64,000 nucleotides of DNA, taken from contig JAHDWA010000034.1 of the NCBI GenBank assembly GCA_023382535.1, positions 43,353 through 107,352 on the forward strand, written 5' to 3'. The notes beneath the pieces are model-generated. The model was not told the DNA's origin and did not search any database. It saw only the letters and a program-made list of their open reading frames with translations. This document shows positions 50,452-60,420 of the stretch, in pieces; the first letter of the stretch is position 1, and every line of letters starts with the position of its first letter. This stretch comes from Anaerolineae bacterium (lineage in GTDB: Bacteria; Chloroflexota; Anaerolineae; 4572-78; J111). The position numbers were made by a program, and so were the translations under genes.

Positions 50452-53157
50452 ATGAAACTACCAACCACGTTATCTGTCCGTGTTTTTCTGGGGCTGCTGG
50501 CGCTGGGACTTATCCTGGGACAGCCCTTCTCCTTTCAAGACGCCTGGGCCGCCGACACCGAAGTCTATACCTACCAACTGACCCAATCCAGCAGTGCCTA
50601 CCAATTCTGGACCTCTCCGCCCAGCGAACGGGTGTTTAAAGACTCCGCTGTGCCTGTGGCCACCAGGTCAGAAGTTAGGGTCTACGCCGCCCGAAATGAG
50701 TTTGAGCCATTCCAGGTGGTGGTGAAACCGGCGTCAAGTGGCAATGTCAGCGTCAGCGTGGATCCCTTCAGCGCCGGCATCACCGCCGAAATCTACCAGG
50801 TTAAATATGTCACTATCAGCCAGGTTTCCGACAGCCTGGGCCGCACCGGTCCCTATCCCGACCCCTTGTGGCCGCTGGCCGATGGCGCAACCGTCACCCT
50901 GACGGCCAACGAGAACACAACTTTCTGGTTCAGTGTCTTCGTATCGCCGGGAACCGCAGCCGGCGATTATACTACAAACGTGCGGATCGGCGGGATCGCT
51001 ATCCCGGTTCGGCTGCACGTGTTCAACTTTGCCATCCCCGACCAGCTTCACGTGGCCTCACAGATGAACTTTTCCTACCAGACCATCCTGAGCAAGTACA
51101 GCGTGCCCGGAACCGGAGCCGAATACTGGCTGTATGTAGACAAAATCAAGCAGTACTTCATGGACCACCGCCTCACGCCCTCGAGTGTTTTGTGGCCGGG
51201 TGGGTTGACCGGCGGCAGCAGCTTCGCCAATCCGTTTATTGACTATAACTGCGGCGCCCAGACCTTTTCTGACCCCTATGGCATCTGGGGCTTTGAAGAC
51301 CTGGCCCAGCGCTACCTGGCCGGTTCCGGTTTGCTTGGGGGGCAGTTCGCCACCCCCTTCAACAGCGGTGCCGGCTTTTCGACTTTTATGGCCGCCGGCT
51401 TTGTTCACAACGACCCCTCTCAGGACCAGCGTCCCGCCAGCTTTTGCGGGCAAACGCGCAGCAGCAGCGACTGGCTGCAAAACCCCACTTCGGCTTACAA
51501 CACGGCCTGGTTTGCCTACGTCACCGCGATGCGGAATTACCTCGCCGGTCAGGGCTATTTGAACCAGGCCTATCACTACTTCGCCAACGAGCCTCAGGAC
51601 CAGGCCGATTATAATGCGGTGGCCTGGTATTCTCGCTACGCCCACCAGGCTGCGCCCGACCTCAAGCTGATGGTTTCGGAAGGCCCCAAACCGGAGATTT
51701 ACACCAACCCCAGCTACCCCAACGCTCACATTGACATCTGGCTGCCCGTGCTGAACGAATACGACCCGACCGCCTCGCAGGACCGGGAGCAGAACTATGG
51801 GGAAGCAACGTGGATTTACTTCTTGCATGGAACCCGCCCGCCCTACTTCAATCCCATCACCCTCGACCACCCCGGTATCGAAAGCAAGCTGACCGGCTGG
51901 TTCTTGTGGAAATATCGGGTGCGCGGCCTGGCCTATTACTCGCTCAACGACTGGAGCAAAAACCCCTGGACCCAGCCCATGACCGATGGCCATAACGGCG
52001 ACACCTTTATGCTCTATCCGCCCTCGGAGAGCAATACAGCCACTGCTTATGGTTCGAACGGCCACCGGTTTGTCCCCTCCATCCGCTTTGAGTTGATGCG
52101 AGACAGCCTGGAAGATTACGAGTATCTTTACCTGTTGGCCGGCGGGCAGCCCGGTGTCGGTATAATCAATGCCGCCGACAGCCAGGCCAACAAAATCATC
52201 GCTGGTCTGACCAGCTACACCCGCAACAGCGAATTTATGTATAACTTGCGGCGGCTGATCGGCCAGAAAAATGGCGGCGAAATTGCCGTCATCCCCGATA
52301 TTCAACCGCCGCCCACCCATCCCCGCGCCGAAGGACCGCCGGGCAACTACTACATCAATTTTCAAGACCCTGCGGGACAGCCTACAGATAATCCCCTGGT
52401 CGTAAACGGCAAAACCTATCTGAAAATCGGTTCCGCTGATTACAGCGCCACTGCCGGTTACGGCTGGTACGCCCCACCCGATGTCCACTGGCTGACCACC
52501 TACCTGAGCAGCGGGCCAAACGTATTGCAGCGCAGCATTCTCTACTCGGATTGGGGGCGCAAGGCCACCTTTGAGTTCGACCTGCCCAACGGAGCCTACA
52601 ATGTGACCGTCTCGGTGGGTTGGCAGGGCCGAACTTATGCCAATCACAAGGTTGACATCGAAGGTGTCAATTTTGTCAACGTTGAAGCGACCACGCCGTC
52701 TAATCCCTACCTCGTCCATACCAAACCGGTCTATATTAGTGACAACAAACTCACCATGGCCATCGGCGATGGCTCCGAGTACACCATGCTCAATTACCTC
52801 ACGATCGAGGCGGTCAACTCTGTGCCGGTCGCCGTCAGCAACCTGCGGGTGACGCAGGCCAGTACTGGCAGCGGCGCCCTTACCGCCACGCTGGCCTGGA
52901 CCCCGCCCGGCGACGCCATCACCACCACCCTCCGCTACAGCGCCACGCCGATTACTGAGGCCACCTGGAGCAGCGCGGCTCTGCTGACCGATACCTTCCC
53001 CGGCGGTCAAAGCACCTACATCGCAACCCTGCCCTACACGAGCGGCTCGGTCTATTTTGCCCTTAAAACGCAAGACGCCGACGGTGACTGGAGCGGCCTG
53101 TCCAACAATGCTTTCTGGCCGCATTTCGAACTGTACCTGCCATCGGTACGGCGCTAA
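50452..53157 (+). CDS. Secreted DUF4091 (glycoside-hydrolase-like) protein
   Basis: About 901 residues from ATG 50452, chosen because the signal peptide begins there (MKLPTTLSVRVFLGLLALGL, cleavage near DAWA-AD). An N-terminal beta domain (about 35-200) leads to a TIM-barrel-like region with YHYFANEPQDQADYNAVAW (acidic residues at a likely active site) and a DUF4091 segment (LTGWFLWKYRVRGLAYYSLNDW, then FVPSIRFELMRDSLEDYEYLYLL). A carbohydrate-binding/malectin-like domain (about 625-790, YYINFQDPAG) and a fibronectin-like domain (about 795-890) follow. The final residues are ELYLPSVRR. Probably a glycan-active surface or secreted enzyme; substrate unknown. A second secreted gene follows at 20 bp. 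Confidence 0.9.
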   Translation: MKLPTTLSVRVFLGLLALGLILGQPFSFQDAWAADTEVYTYQLTQSSSAYQFWTSPPSERVFKDSAVPVATRSEVRVYAARNEFEPFQVVVKPASSGNVSVSVDPFSAGITAEIYQVKYVTISQVSDSLGRTGPYPDPLWPLADGATVTLTANENTTFWFSVFVSPGTAAGDYTTNVRIGGIAIPVRLHVFNFAIPDQLHVASQMNFSYQTILSKYSVPGTGAEYWLYVDKIKQYFMDHRLTPSSVLWPGGLTGGSSFANPFIDYNCGAQTFSDPYGIWGFEDLAQRYLAGSGLLGGQFATPFNSGAGFSTFMAAGFVHNDPSQDQRPASFCGQTRSSSDWLQNPTSAYNTAWFAYVTAMRNYLAGQGYLNQAYHYFANEPQDQADYNAVAWYSRYAHQAAPDLKLMVSEGPKPEIYTNPSYPNAHIDIWLPVLNEYDPTASQDREQNYGEATWIYFLHGTRPPYFNPITLDHPGIESKLTGWFLWKYRVRGLAYYSLNDWSKNPWTQPMTDGHNGDTFMLYPPSESNTATAYGSNGHRFVPSIRFELMRDSLEDYEYLYLLAGGQPGVGIINAADSQANKIIAGLTSYTRNSEFMYNLRRLIGQKNGGEIAVIPDIQPPPTHPRAEGPPGNYYINFQDPAGQPTDNPLVVNGKTYLKIGSADYSATAGYGWYAPPDVHWLTTYLSSGPNVLQRSILYSDWGRKATFEFDLPNGAYNVTVSVGWQGRTYANHKVDIEGVNFVNVEATTPSNPYLVHTKPVYISDNKLTMAIGDGSEYTMLNYLTIEAVNSVPVAVSNLRVTQASTGSGALTATLAWTPPGDAITTTLRYSATPITEATWSSAALLTDTFPGGQSTYIATLPYTSGSVYFALKTQDADGDWSGLSNNAFWPHFELYLPSVRR

Positions 53158-53177
53158 ACTCAGCAGGAGATTTCATA

Positions 53178-55634
53178 ATGCTCAACAAGAACCTGTGGTT
53201 CGTCAGTTTGTTTAGCCTGTTGTTGTCCTGGAGTCTGGTCGCGCCCAGCCAGGCGGCCAACACCACCTACTATGTTTCCTTCAGCGAGGGCGCGGATAGT
53301 AACACCGGCCTGTCGGCCACGCCTGGCCCCAATGGCCCCTTCAAAACCATTGCCAAAGTCAATGCGCTGTCATTGCAGCCGGGCGATATAGTTCTGTTCA
53401 AATGCGGCGATACCTGGTCGGGAGAGATGCTGCGGATCGAGGAGTCGGGGACAGCCGGAAGCCCTATCACCTTTGGTTCTTATCCCGCCACCACTTGTGC
53501 CAACAAACCGATCCTATCCGGCTCAAAGCCCATCAGCGGTTGGAGCGGCAGCGGGCCTATTTACAGCGCCATCCTGTCCAGCACCGACTTTCCCAACGGG
53601 GTCAATCAGCTTTTTCGCAGCGGCCAACGCTTGCCTTTTGGCCGCTGGCCCAATATCGGTCAGGCTGGTTTTGATAACGGCTACAGCACTATCAACAGCC
53701 AGCCGGCCGCCACCCAGATTTATGATCCCGAACTCCCCGACCTCAATTGGGCCGGGGCAGTGGCGCACATCAAAGGGATGCGCTGGTATCTGCTCAACCG
53801 CCAGGTCAGTGGCGACAGCGGCGATACCCTCACGTTTTCGGCTAATAATGACTGCTGGAGCGGCAATTGCACCGGCTGGGGTTACTGGTTGAGCAATCAC
53901 CTGAGCACCTTGGATCAGGAGGGTGAGTGGTATTACAACCCGGCCAACCGGACGGTCTACCTTTATTCAGGCAGCGCTCCCAGCAATATCGAAGGTTCAG
54001 TTATCCTGCAAAATGATACCCGCAGTTGGGGCGGCATTTTGCTGGGACGGGATTTATATCAGAGCGTGGCCTATGTGGTGGTGGACAATTTCGAGGTCAA
54101 AAACTGGTATCGTCACGGCATTGCCTCGCCAACCAATTTCGATCATTACGAACTGAATAATGTCACCCTCAGGAATAATAGGATCAAAAATGTAAATAGT
54201 ATCGGCATTAACCTGGCGACGTGGGTCTATGACCCCTCTGATGGCCGGCCGGCGGGTTGGCGGGGCGGCTATAACCTCCAGATTGTGAACAATCTTATTG
54301 ATGGGGCCAATCACCGGGGAATTGATACCTATGCCCGGCAGTCGCTTTTTCAGGATAATGAGATCAAAAATATTGCCTTAATCCAAAACCTGAACCAATC
54401 GGGCATGGGCTGTGATACGGATGACGGCGGCGGCTTCTGCACGGAGGATGGGGATGGGATCAGAATTAAGGTAGACCAACCGGCGGACTCGGGCAATAAC
54501 AACACGCTCCGCTACAATCGCCTGGACAAGATCGGTTACAACGGGATTGACGTTTTTGGACACACCAACACCTTTGAGAACAACGTTATCACCCAGGCTT
54601 GCTATGCCAAAGGTGATTGCGGCGGCATTCGCACCTTTGGCAGCGGCAATCTAAGCAGCACCAGCGTGTATAACCTGGCCATCCGTAATAATATCGTTGT
54701 CAATACCAGCGGCAATACCGATGGGGCCAATACCACCTACAAAGCCTTGTTCGGCTTTGGCCTGTATATTGACCATTACTCTAAAAATGTGGAGATTTCG
54801 GGCAACACGGTCATCAGTTCGACCGTCCACGGGGTGCTGTACCAGGACTCGACCGGCCAGATGACCAATAACACGCTCTATGCCAACAATCTCGGCACGT
54901 TGAGCGGGGGACAGGTCAACCTGACCCAAAACCCGACCCTGGTCCAGCCTTTCAGCGGCAACATCTTATATGGCCTGCGCAGTGATACCCGCACCCTCAT
55001 GGCTGACAGCAAAGCCAGGCTGTCCGGCTCCAACAACAACTACTTCTTCAACCCTTACCAGAACAGTCACATCTACGCCGAAGGAGCCAAAACTCTGGCC
55101 CAATGGCAGGCTTACAGCGGGCTGGACAGCGCCTCCCAAACGCACTGGTTCAACCAAAACCCCGGCGATCCCCCTCTGTCGGTCATCTTTTACAACCAGA
55201 CCAAAACCAGCCAGGTGATAAACCTGGGCAACAAGAAGTACCTGGATTTGGACCAGAATCAGGTCATCGGTAGCCTCACCCTGGCCCCCTTCGCCTCAAA
55301 GGTACTGATTGACAGCGGTGAGGTTGCACTGGCCCCGGTTGCTCTGTACTTTGATAACTCGGCCACCCCGCCGCAAGTGGTGACGTTGAAGAATATTACC
55401 GGCAGTTTGCTTACGCTTACTGGCATTATGGTCAGTTCTGGCTTTGCCCAAACCAACGACTGTCCGGTTACTCTCAACTCCGGTCAGACCTGCACCATCA
55501 CCATTTCTTTTACCGCCGGAGGCACTAGCCCTGTGACCGGTACATTAGCTGTAAACCACACCGCCGGCGCGGCCTACACTGCCAATTTGTATGGTAATCT
55601 ACCCAAAATCTATGTACCAATTATTCTTAAGTGA
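53178..55634 (+). CDS. Secreted right-handed beta-helix protein
   Basis: 818 residues with a signal peptide (LFSLLLSWSLVAPSQA-AN). AGGAG precedes the ATG by 7-8 bases. The N-terminal motif TYYVSFSEGADSNTGLSATP and GPFKTIAKVNALSLQPGDIV is the standard start of Chondroitinase-B/pectate-lyase-type beta-helix proteins. Repeats with Asn/Ile ladders (FDHYELNNVTLRNNRIKNVN, NVEISGNTVISSTVHGVLYQ) fill about 300-600. A C-terminal Ig-like choice-of-anchor domain (about 715-805, VTLKNITGSLLTLTGIMVSS, GQTCTITISFTAGG) ends in KIYVPIILK. It follows the DUF4091 gene by 20 bp in one operon, consistent with joint action on polysaccharide. Confidence 0.92.
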   Translation: MLNKNLWFVSLFSLLLSWSLVAPSQAANTTYYVSFSEGADSNTGLSATPGPNGPFKTIAKVNALSLQPGDIVLFKCGDTWSGEMLRIEESGTAGSPITFGSYPATTCANKPILSGSKPISGWSGSGPIYSAILSSTDFPNGVNQLFRSGQRLPFGRWPNIGQAGFDNGYSTINSQPAATQIYDPELPDLNWAGAVAHIKGMRWYLLNRQVSGDSGDTLTFSANNDCWSGNCTGWGYWLSNHLSTLDQEGEWYYNPANRTVYLYSGSAPSNIEGSVILQNDTRSWGGILLGRDLYQSVAYVVVDNFEVKNWYRHGIASPTNFDHYELNNVTLRNNRIKNVNSIGINLATWVYDPSDGRPAGWRGGYNLQIVNNLIDGANHRGIDTYARQSLFQDNEIKNIALIQNLNQSGMGCDTDDGGGFCTEDGDGIRIKVDQPADSGNNNTLRYNRLDKIGYNGIDVFGHTNTFENNVITQACYAKGDCGGIRTFGSGNLSSTSVYNLAIRNNIVVNTSGNTDGANTTYKALFGFGLYIDHYSKNVEISGNTVISSTVHGVLYQDSTGQMTNNTLYANNLGTLSGGQVNLTQNPTLVQPFSGNILYGLRSDTRTLMADSKARLSGSNNNYFFNPYQNSHIYAEGAKTLAQWQAYSGLDSASQTHWFNQNPGDPPLSVIFYNQTKTSQVINLGNKKYLDLDQNQVIGSLTLAPFASKVLIDSGEVALAPVALYFDNSATPPQVVTLKNITGSLLTLTGIMVSSGFAQTNDCPVTLNSGQTCTITISFTAGGTSPVTGTLAVNHTAGAAYTANLYGNLPKIYVPIILK

Positions 55635-55858
55635 ACTACCACCCCCAAAGGCCGTGGCTTCAGGTTTCAACGAGATTGCCCGAAGGTAAAGCTTTATCGG
55701 TGATTTCAGGCAGCTTCAAGATGTTGATCGCCTGAACTGGTGTATGAAAATCCAGTCTCAACAAATAAAACACCCGTTAGCAATCTGGAAATAAAATGGA
55801 CTGGCTATGACGACCAGTCCGTAGCTTCAGCAAGATAAGCTTGTCTATTAACGCCTCT

Positions 55859-56842
55859 TTACTCCCTCACTTTGAGAATAATCTTGCCGATATTCTTATT
55901 CTCGGCCATGCGCTGATGAGCTTCATTGGCCTGTTCAATCGGGTAAACCGTGTCAATAATGGGTTCGATCGTCCCATTCAGCAGCAGCGGCCAGAATTGG
56001 GCCATAAACTTCTCTTTGATCTCGACCTTCTCCGCCAGCGAGCGGCCGCGCAAAACCGAACCGATCAGCCGCAGCCGGCGGCCCATCAACGCGCCGATAT
56101 TCACCTCGGCCCGGCTACCGCTCATCGTCCCGATAAAAACCAGGCGGCCGCGCAACTTGAGCAGCCCGATATTCCGCTCCAGGTAAGCTGCGCCAACATT
56201 GTCGAGGATCACATCTACCCCCTGGCCGTTGGTATGAGCCAGGATGCGCTCGACAAAATCCTCTTTTTTGTAATTGATAGCCAATTCTGCGCCCAACTGG
56301 GCACAATAAGCGGCCTTCTCATCCGTTCCGGCCGTTGCTAGCGCCCGGCCGCCCGCCTCGCGCACCAGTTGAATGGCCGCCGTACCGACCCCGCTGGCCG
56401 CGCCGTGAATCAGCACTGTTTCACCAGGCTGCAGCTTGGCTTCCATAAAAATATTCACGTAAGCCGTGTAGAACACTTCCGGCACGGCCGCTGCCTGTTC
56501 ATAGCTCCAATCTTCGGGAATAGCCATTAGCAGCGGCGCCGGCACGCTGACCTGCTCGGCGTAACCACCGCCACTGACCAGGGCACACACCCGGTCGCCC
56601 ACCTGCCAACTGGTCACGTTGGCCCCCAGCGCGGCAATCCGTCCGGCCACATCCAGCCCCAAAATTGGGGACGCTCCCGGGGGCGGCGGATAATTTCCGG
56701 CCCGCTGGGCCAGGTCGGCCCGGTTGAGCGCAGCCGCACGAACATCAACCAGCACCTCGTCGGCGCTGTAGGCCGGCACGGCTGTCTCCTGCCAGACCAG
56801 AGGCTTACTTTCTTGATCGGTTTGAACGGCGATAGCTTTCAT
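55859..56842 (-). CDS. NADPH:quinone oxidoreductase (zinc-less MDR family)
   Basis: Intact 327-residue member of the medium-chain dehydrogenase/reductase superfamily, of the PIG3/QOR type: reduces quinones or enones with NADPH. N-terminal GroES-like domain MKAIAVQTDQESKPLVWQE, with NRADLAQRAGNYPPPPGASP and ILGLDVAGRIAALG; no catalytic or structural zinc cysteines. The Rossmann domain has VLIHGAASGVGTAAIQLVRE and the dinucleotide loop GRALATAGTDEKA. It ends EAHQRMAENKNIGKIILKVRE. The segment 55884-56458 is identical to the truncated copy at 47910-48484. Leftward, alone. Confidence 0.96.
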   Translation of the reverse strand: MKAIAVQTDQESKPLVWQETAVPAYSADEVLVDVRAAALNRADLAQRAGNYPPPPGASPILGLDVAGRIAALGANVTSWQVGDRVCALVSGGGYAEQVSVPAPLLMAIPEDWSYEQAAAVPEVFYTAYVNIFMEAKLQPGETVLIHGAASGVGTAAIQLVREAGGRALATAGTDEKAAYCAQLGAELAINYKKEDFVERILAHTNGQGVDVILDNVGAAYLERNIGLLKLRGRLVFIGTMSGSRAEVNIGALMGRRLRLIGSVLRGRSLAEKVEIKEKFMAQFWPLLLNGTIEPIIDTVYPIEQANEAHQRMAENKNIGKIILKVRE

Positions 56843-57004
56843 TGATCCCCCACTTTTAGGTTCGGTCGGCCAGATTCCTTAAAATTACTACTCAGGTGAC
56901 TGCCACTTTTAGCGTGAGCAGTTCATGATTCTTTATTTTAACGCCAGGGCGCAAAGATGCCAAGTTTTTTTAGTATGTGGGGGTGCTTCCTTATTAAATT
57001 GGAA

Positions 57005-57037
57005 AGACCGCAGAGGTTTCAGAAACCTCTGCGGTCT
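57005..57037 (-). terminator. Perfect hairpin after the Zn alcohol dehydrogenase gene
   Basis: AGACCGCAGAGGTTT and AAACCTCTGCGGTCT, 15 bp perfect arms, 3-base loop, 33 bp after the stop. The following minus-strand bases TTTCCAATTT form only a weak U tract, so a palindromic repeat element is the alternative. Confidence 0.55.
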
Positions 57038-57070
57038 ACCTAAAATCCCAGACTCGGTGTGGAACTGCTG

Positions 57071-58240
57071 CTACGGTTTCAACACCACTTTAACACACTC
57101 GTCTTCCTTGTTCACGAACATGTCGTACCCCTGGGGCGCGTCGCTAAGCTGCATCTGGTGGGTGATGACAAAGCCGGGGTCAATATCGCCGTTTTCGATC
57201 CGCTCCAGGAGCGGGCGCATGTAGCGCTGGACGTGGCACTGCCCGGCCTTGATCGTCAGCGAGCGGTTGACGACGGCGCCCATCGGGAACTTGTCAATGA
57301 ACCCGCCGTAGACCCCAATGACCGAGACCGTGCCGCCGTTGCGGCAGGCCATGATCGCCTCGCGCAGGGCGATGGGCCGGTCTGTCTCCAGCATCAGCGC
57401 CTGCTTGGCCCGGTCATAGGCATACATAGCGATATGGCCGTGCGCCTCCATGCCGACCGCGTCAATGCATGCGTCCGGCCCGCGGCCGCCGGTCATTTCC
57501 TTCAACGCCTCGAGAACGTTGGTCTCTTCATAATTGAGCGTCTCGGCGCAGCCCTGTTCGCGGGCCATGCGCAGCCGGGCGGGGAAGCGGTCAATGGCGA
57601 TCACGCGCTCCGCGCCGAGCATGTAGGCGCTCTTGATGGCGAACTGCCCAACCGGGCCGCAGCCCCAGACGGCGATCACATCGCCCGGCTGGATATTGCA
57701 CATCTCCGCGCCCATATAGCCGGTCGGGAAGATGTCAGATAGAAAGAGGGCCTGCTCGTCCGGCATGCCATCCGGCACTTTGAGCGGGCCAACATCGGCG
57801 AAGGGCACCCGTGCGTACTCGGCCTGCCCCCCGGCGAACCCGCCGAGCATGTGCGAATAACCGAAGATACCGCACGGCGAATAGCCCCACAGCTTCTCGG
57901 CCATCCAGGCATTGGGGTTGGAGTTTTCGCACAGCGAGTAGGCCCCGGCCTGGCAGGCGGAGCAGTTGCCGCAGGCAATCGGGAACGGAACGACCACCCG
58001 GTCCCCGACCTTGAGATTCCTCACCTCTTTGCCCACCTCCATCACTTCGCCCATGAACTCATGCCCCAGAATGTCGCCCTTTTCCATGGTCGGCACAAAG
58101 CCGTTGTAAAGGTGCAGATCGGAGCCGCAGATAGCGGTAGAGGTGATGCGCACAATGGCGTCGCGCGAGTTCAGAATCTGGGGGTCCGGCACTTCTTCCA
58201 CTTGAACTTTCTTTTTACCCATCCAACAGGTAGCTTTCAT
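57071..58240 (-). CDS. Zinc-dependent alcohol dehydrogenase (formaldehyde-dehydrogenase-like)
   Basis: A 389-residue zinc MDR enzyme, NAD(P)-dependent. Catalytic zinc ligands: Cys in [13 protein letters not shown] and His-Glu in [14 protein letters not shown]; the structural zinc site has [19 protein letters not shown]. The Rossmann part has [18 protein letters not shown] and [14 protein letters not shown]. The layout, with [20 protein letters not shown] and [12 protein letters not shown], is that of glutathione-independent formaldehyde dehydrogenase-like proteins. A ribosome site GGAGAAA precedes the ATG. It is 14 bp downstream of the SRPBCC gene, cotranscribed. Confidence 0.95.
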   Translation of the reverse strand: MKATCWMGKKKVQVEEVPDPQILNSRDAIVRITSTAICGSDLHLYNGFVPTMEKGDILGHEFMGEVMEVGKEVRNLKVGDRVVVPFPIACGNCSACQAGAYSLCENSNPNAWMAEKLWGYSPCGIFGYSHMLGGFAGGQAEYARVPFADVGPLKVPDGMPDEQALFLSDIFPTGYMGAEMCNIQPGDVIAVWGCGPVGQFAIKSAYMLGAERVIAIDRFPARLRMAREQGCAETLNYEETNVLEALKEMTGGRGPDACIDAVGMEAHGHIAMYAYDRAKQALMLETDRPIALREAIMACRNGGTVSVIGVYGGFIDKFPMGAVVNRSLTIKAGQCHVQRYMRPLLERIENGDIDPGFVITHQMQLSDAPQGYDMFVNKEDECVKVVLKP

Positions 58241-58254
58241 TACTTTTCTCCTTG

Positions 58255-59289
58255 TTAATAAATTCGCGCGCGGCTGAACTGCGGCTGAGCCAGGTTGACC
58301 ACCCCGTCGCCTCTCTCCACCACCTGCTTTTCCGGCGGCCGGGCGGAGTGTGGATGCGGGTGAATGCTGGCATCCGATTGCACAACCTCGCCGGTCTCCA
58401 TGACCTGCTTGAAGCGGCGCAGGTCTTCCGTGATTTGCTGCTCGGGCGCTTCGCCAAAAAGCTTGGCAATAGTTGCGCCGATCACGCCGCCCGGCGGGCT
58501 GTAATGCAGCTCGACATGCACTTCCGTGCCCCGCCCGCCCGGCGCAGGCTTGAATTGAACCCGGCCGGAATTGTCCACATCCGCGCCTTCGAGCGAGCGC
58601 CAGGCAATCAGTTCGTTCGGCCGGTCTTCAATCAGCTCGGCCTCCCACTCGACCGTCATGCCGGCCGGCGCTTTGGCCCGCCAGTGTGACCGCTGCTCGC
58701 CCGCTGCCTGCACCGATTCAAGATGCTTCATAAAACGGGGCAGATTCTGGAAATCGTGCCAGAACTGGTAAACCTCTTCAACCGGCCGGTTGACGGTAAT
58801 GGCCTTGTGCACGTTAATGGCCTGATTCCAGGGCGCACTAGCCCGCGTCAGTTCGGGGCGGCGGGTGAACTGCTGGCTGCTGAGCAGGTCAAGGAGCGTT
58901 ACGCCGGCCACTGCCGCCGTTGCCATTCCCACCCGATCCCGCCGGGCACTATCCGAGTTGAGCGCCCGCCCCAGGAGGGCCAGGTCCATCAGGTCGCCGC
59001 CGACCCGCGCCCAGAGCCAGCCCGTGGGCCGGGGCTGGGTCAGGATACCGACCCCGCTGACGATCTCGCGCACGCCCACCGTCTGCAAAACCCGGCGGTT
59101 GCTGTCGTCATCGCTGACGCCGATCAAGCGGGCCACGCTGCCCGGCGCAGCCACCTGGGCCAGCCCCAGGCCGATACTGAACCAGCCCAGGGCACTGGCC
59201 AGCCCTGCCGTGGCTCCGTTTTGCTGCCTGCCGTTGCCCTCACCATAGCTGCCCGGCCGGCTTGCCTGTGTTTGTTGCATCGCCATCAT
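58255..59289 (-). CDS. Membrane-associated SRPBCC (cyclase/dehydrase) protein
   Basis: About 344 residues; ATG 59289 follows AAAGGA. Residues about 28-150 are hydrophobic: a small helical membrane domain ([46 protein letters not shown]) recalling DUF4267. Residues about 175-325 form a START/Bet v1-like SRPBCC lipid-binding domain: [40 protein letters not shown] and [20 protein letters not shown]. The C-terminus is charged with His/Pro repeats ([15 protein letters not shown]). It precedes and is cotranscribed with the Zn alcohol dehydrogenase gene. Ligand unknown. Confidence 0.88.
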   Translation of the reverse strand: MMAMQQTQASRPGSYGEGNGRQQNGATAGLASALGWFSIGLGLAQVAAPGSVARLIGVSDDDSNRRVLQTVGVREIVSGVGILTQPRPTGWLWARVGGDLMDLALLGRALNSDSARRDRVGMATAAVAGVTLLDLLSSQQFTRRPELTRASAPWNQAINVHKAITVNRPVEEVYQFWHDFQNLPRFMKHLESVQAAGEQRSHWRAKAPAGMTVEWEAELIEDRPNELIAWRSLEGADVDNSGRVQFKPAPGGRGTEVHVELHYSPPGGVIGATIAKLFGEAPEQQITEDLRRFKQVMETGEVVQSDASIHPHPHSARPPEKQVVERGDGVVNLAQPQFSRARIY

Positions 59290-59642
59290 CACTTTCCTTT
59301 CTTGCTGTTGAGCTTGACCCTTCCCTTCACTGGGTTGCTGTATTTATAATTGAGTTAGGTTTCATTTTCTCCTTTTTGCTTTTGTTAACCTATACCCGGA
59401 TAGGTGATTTCGGCAGTAAAGAAGAGCTATCTTTTGTTTAGACCAATTGGGCGAGAGCGGGGTCAAGCTGTTATTACCCAGTCCGTTTGATTGACCTTTG
59501 CATGAGACCAATTAAGTCCAGGGCTGCAGATCCGCAAGGCTGCGGGTCGTTCGCGGTTGTAAACTAAGGATTTTGTGAGGGGAGGATCAAGGCAGTGTCA
59601 CTAAGTCACAGGGTGCTGCTTTGGTAGTGTTAAAACGATGAG

Positions 59643-59704
59643 TTCGTAGTGACGACTTTAGTTGTTTTTAAGGCCGGTCAAGCGACTGAAGTCGCTACTA
59701 CAAC
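59643..59704. repeat. GTAGTAACGACTTTAG-family palindromic element, copy 2
   Basis: TTCGTAGTGACGACTTTAG and GACTGAAGTCGCTACTACAA form an inverted repeat, homologous to the element at 16162-16222. It lies in the 59290-59812 gap, which shows no gene. Confidence 0.8.
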
Positions 59705-59812
59705 TACTCAATTAAACATTGAGATGCGCCTTTTATTTGATTGCCATTTCTAAAAAGAGTACGCCCGGTTTTGAAGCAGTGGCTGGCAGTCCTGGCCTTC
59801 AACGCGAATGGT

Positions 59813-60400
59813 TTAAGCAGGTAAGATAGTGAAACTGTTCAGCGCCCGTTTATGCAAATCCTGGGCCAGCTCGGCCCACTGTTCTGAACGCTTCTCAAGT
59901 TTTTCCACTTCGGCCATATCAAGACCTAACGTCTTGAGATCTTCCGAGTAGATGATCATAAGTTCTTGACGTTTAGCACTATCCAGCCATACCAAACGCT
60001 CGAAGAGGGTATCGCCGCTTAAGTTGTAACCCTGCTCCCGCAAATATCTAACCACGTGAGCGCTGTCAGAGTCCGGGCGGCGTTGAAAATCTTCATCTAT
60101 ATTCAAAACGTCGGCATCGCGCCAAAATTCGTAGCCTGCCAACCTCAATGGGGTGCTGTGAGGATAACTGTAGGTATACTGATTATTGCTCAGATAACCT
60201 TCAAACTGTATCCAGAGCAGGCGCACCACATGCCGGCTGGGGTCAGCTATCACGAAGTGGTGCTGTTCGACCTGGGCGACATCAGAGAGAATGAAATTCA
60301 GACTCCCTGCATAGGTAAAGGAGGGGGGCACTTTAATTTGAATAGCTGGAGCATTACCGGAATATAAAATATTTTCTTGAACCGAGCGTTTAGGGATCAT
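59813..60400 (-). CDS. Hypothetical protein, unrecognised
   Basis: A 195-residue protein. It begins MIPKRSVQENILYSGN and has an IADPSRHVVRLLWIQFEGYL strand pair, then LRLAGYEFWRDADVLNID and a helical C-terminus (LDMAEVEKLEKRSEQWAELA). No signal peptide or membrane segment. No recognised domain or catalytic motif. It lies 20 bp downstream of the cation transporter gene on the same strand and may be cotranscribed. The regular codon use and length favour a real gene. Confidence 0.72.
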   Translation of the reverse strand: MIPKRSVQENILYSGNAPAIQIKVPPSFTYAGSLNFILSDVAQVEQHHFVIADPSRHVVRLLWIQFEGYLSNNQYTYSYPHSTPLRLAGYEFWRDADVLNIDEDFQRRPDSDSAHVVRYLREQGYNLSGDTLFERLVWLDSAKRQELMIIYSEDLKTLGLDMAEVEKLEKRSEQWAELAQDLHKRALNSFTILPA

Positions 60401-60420
60401 ATCTTGTCACGCAGGTGCTT

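Noticed and set aside
51058..53124. 688-codon minus-strand frame opposite the DUF4091 gene
   Set aside because: The plus-strand gene has a signal peptide, domains and a ribosome-site-led neighbour; the antisense product has no recognisable motif.
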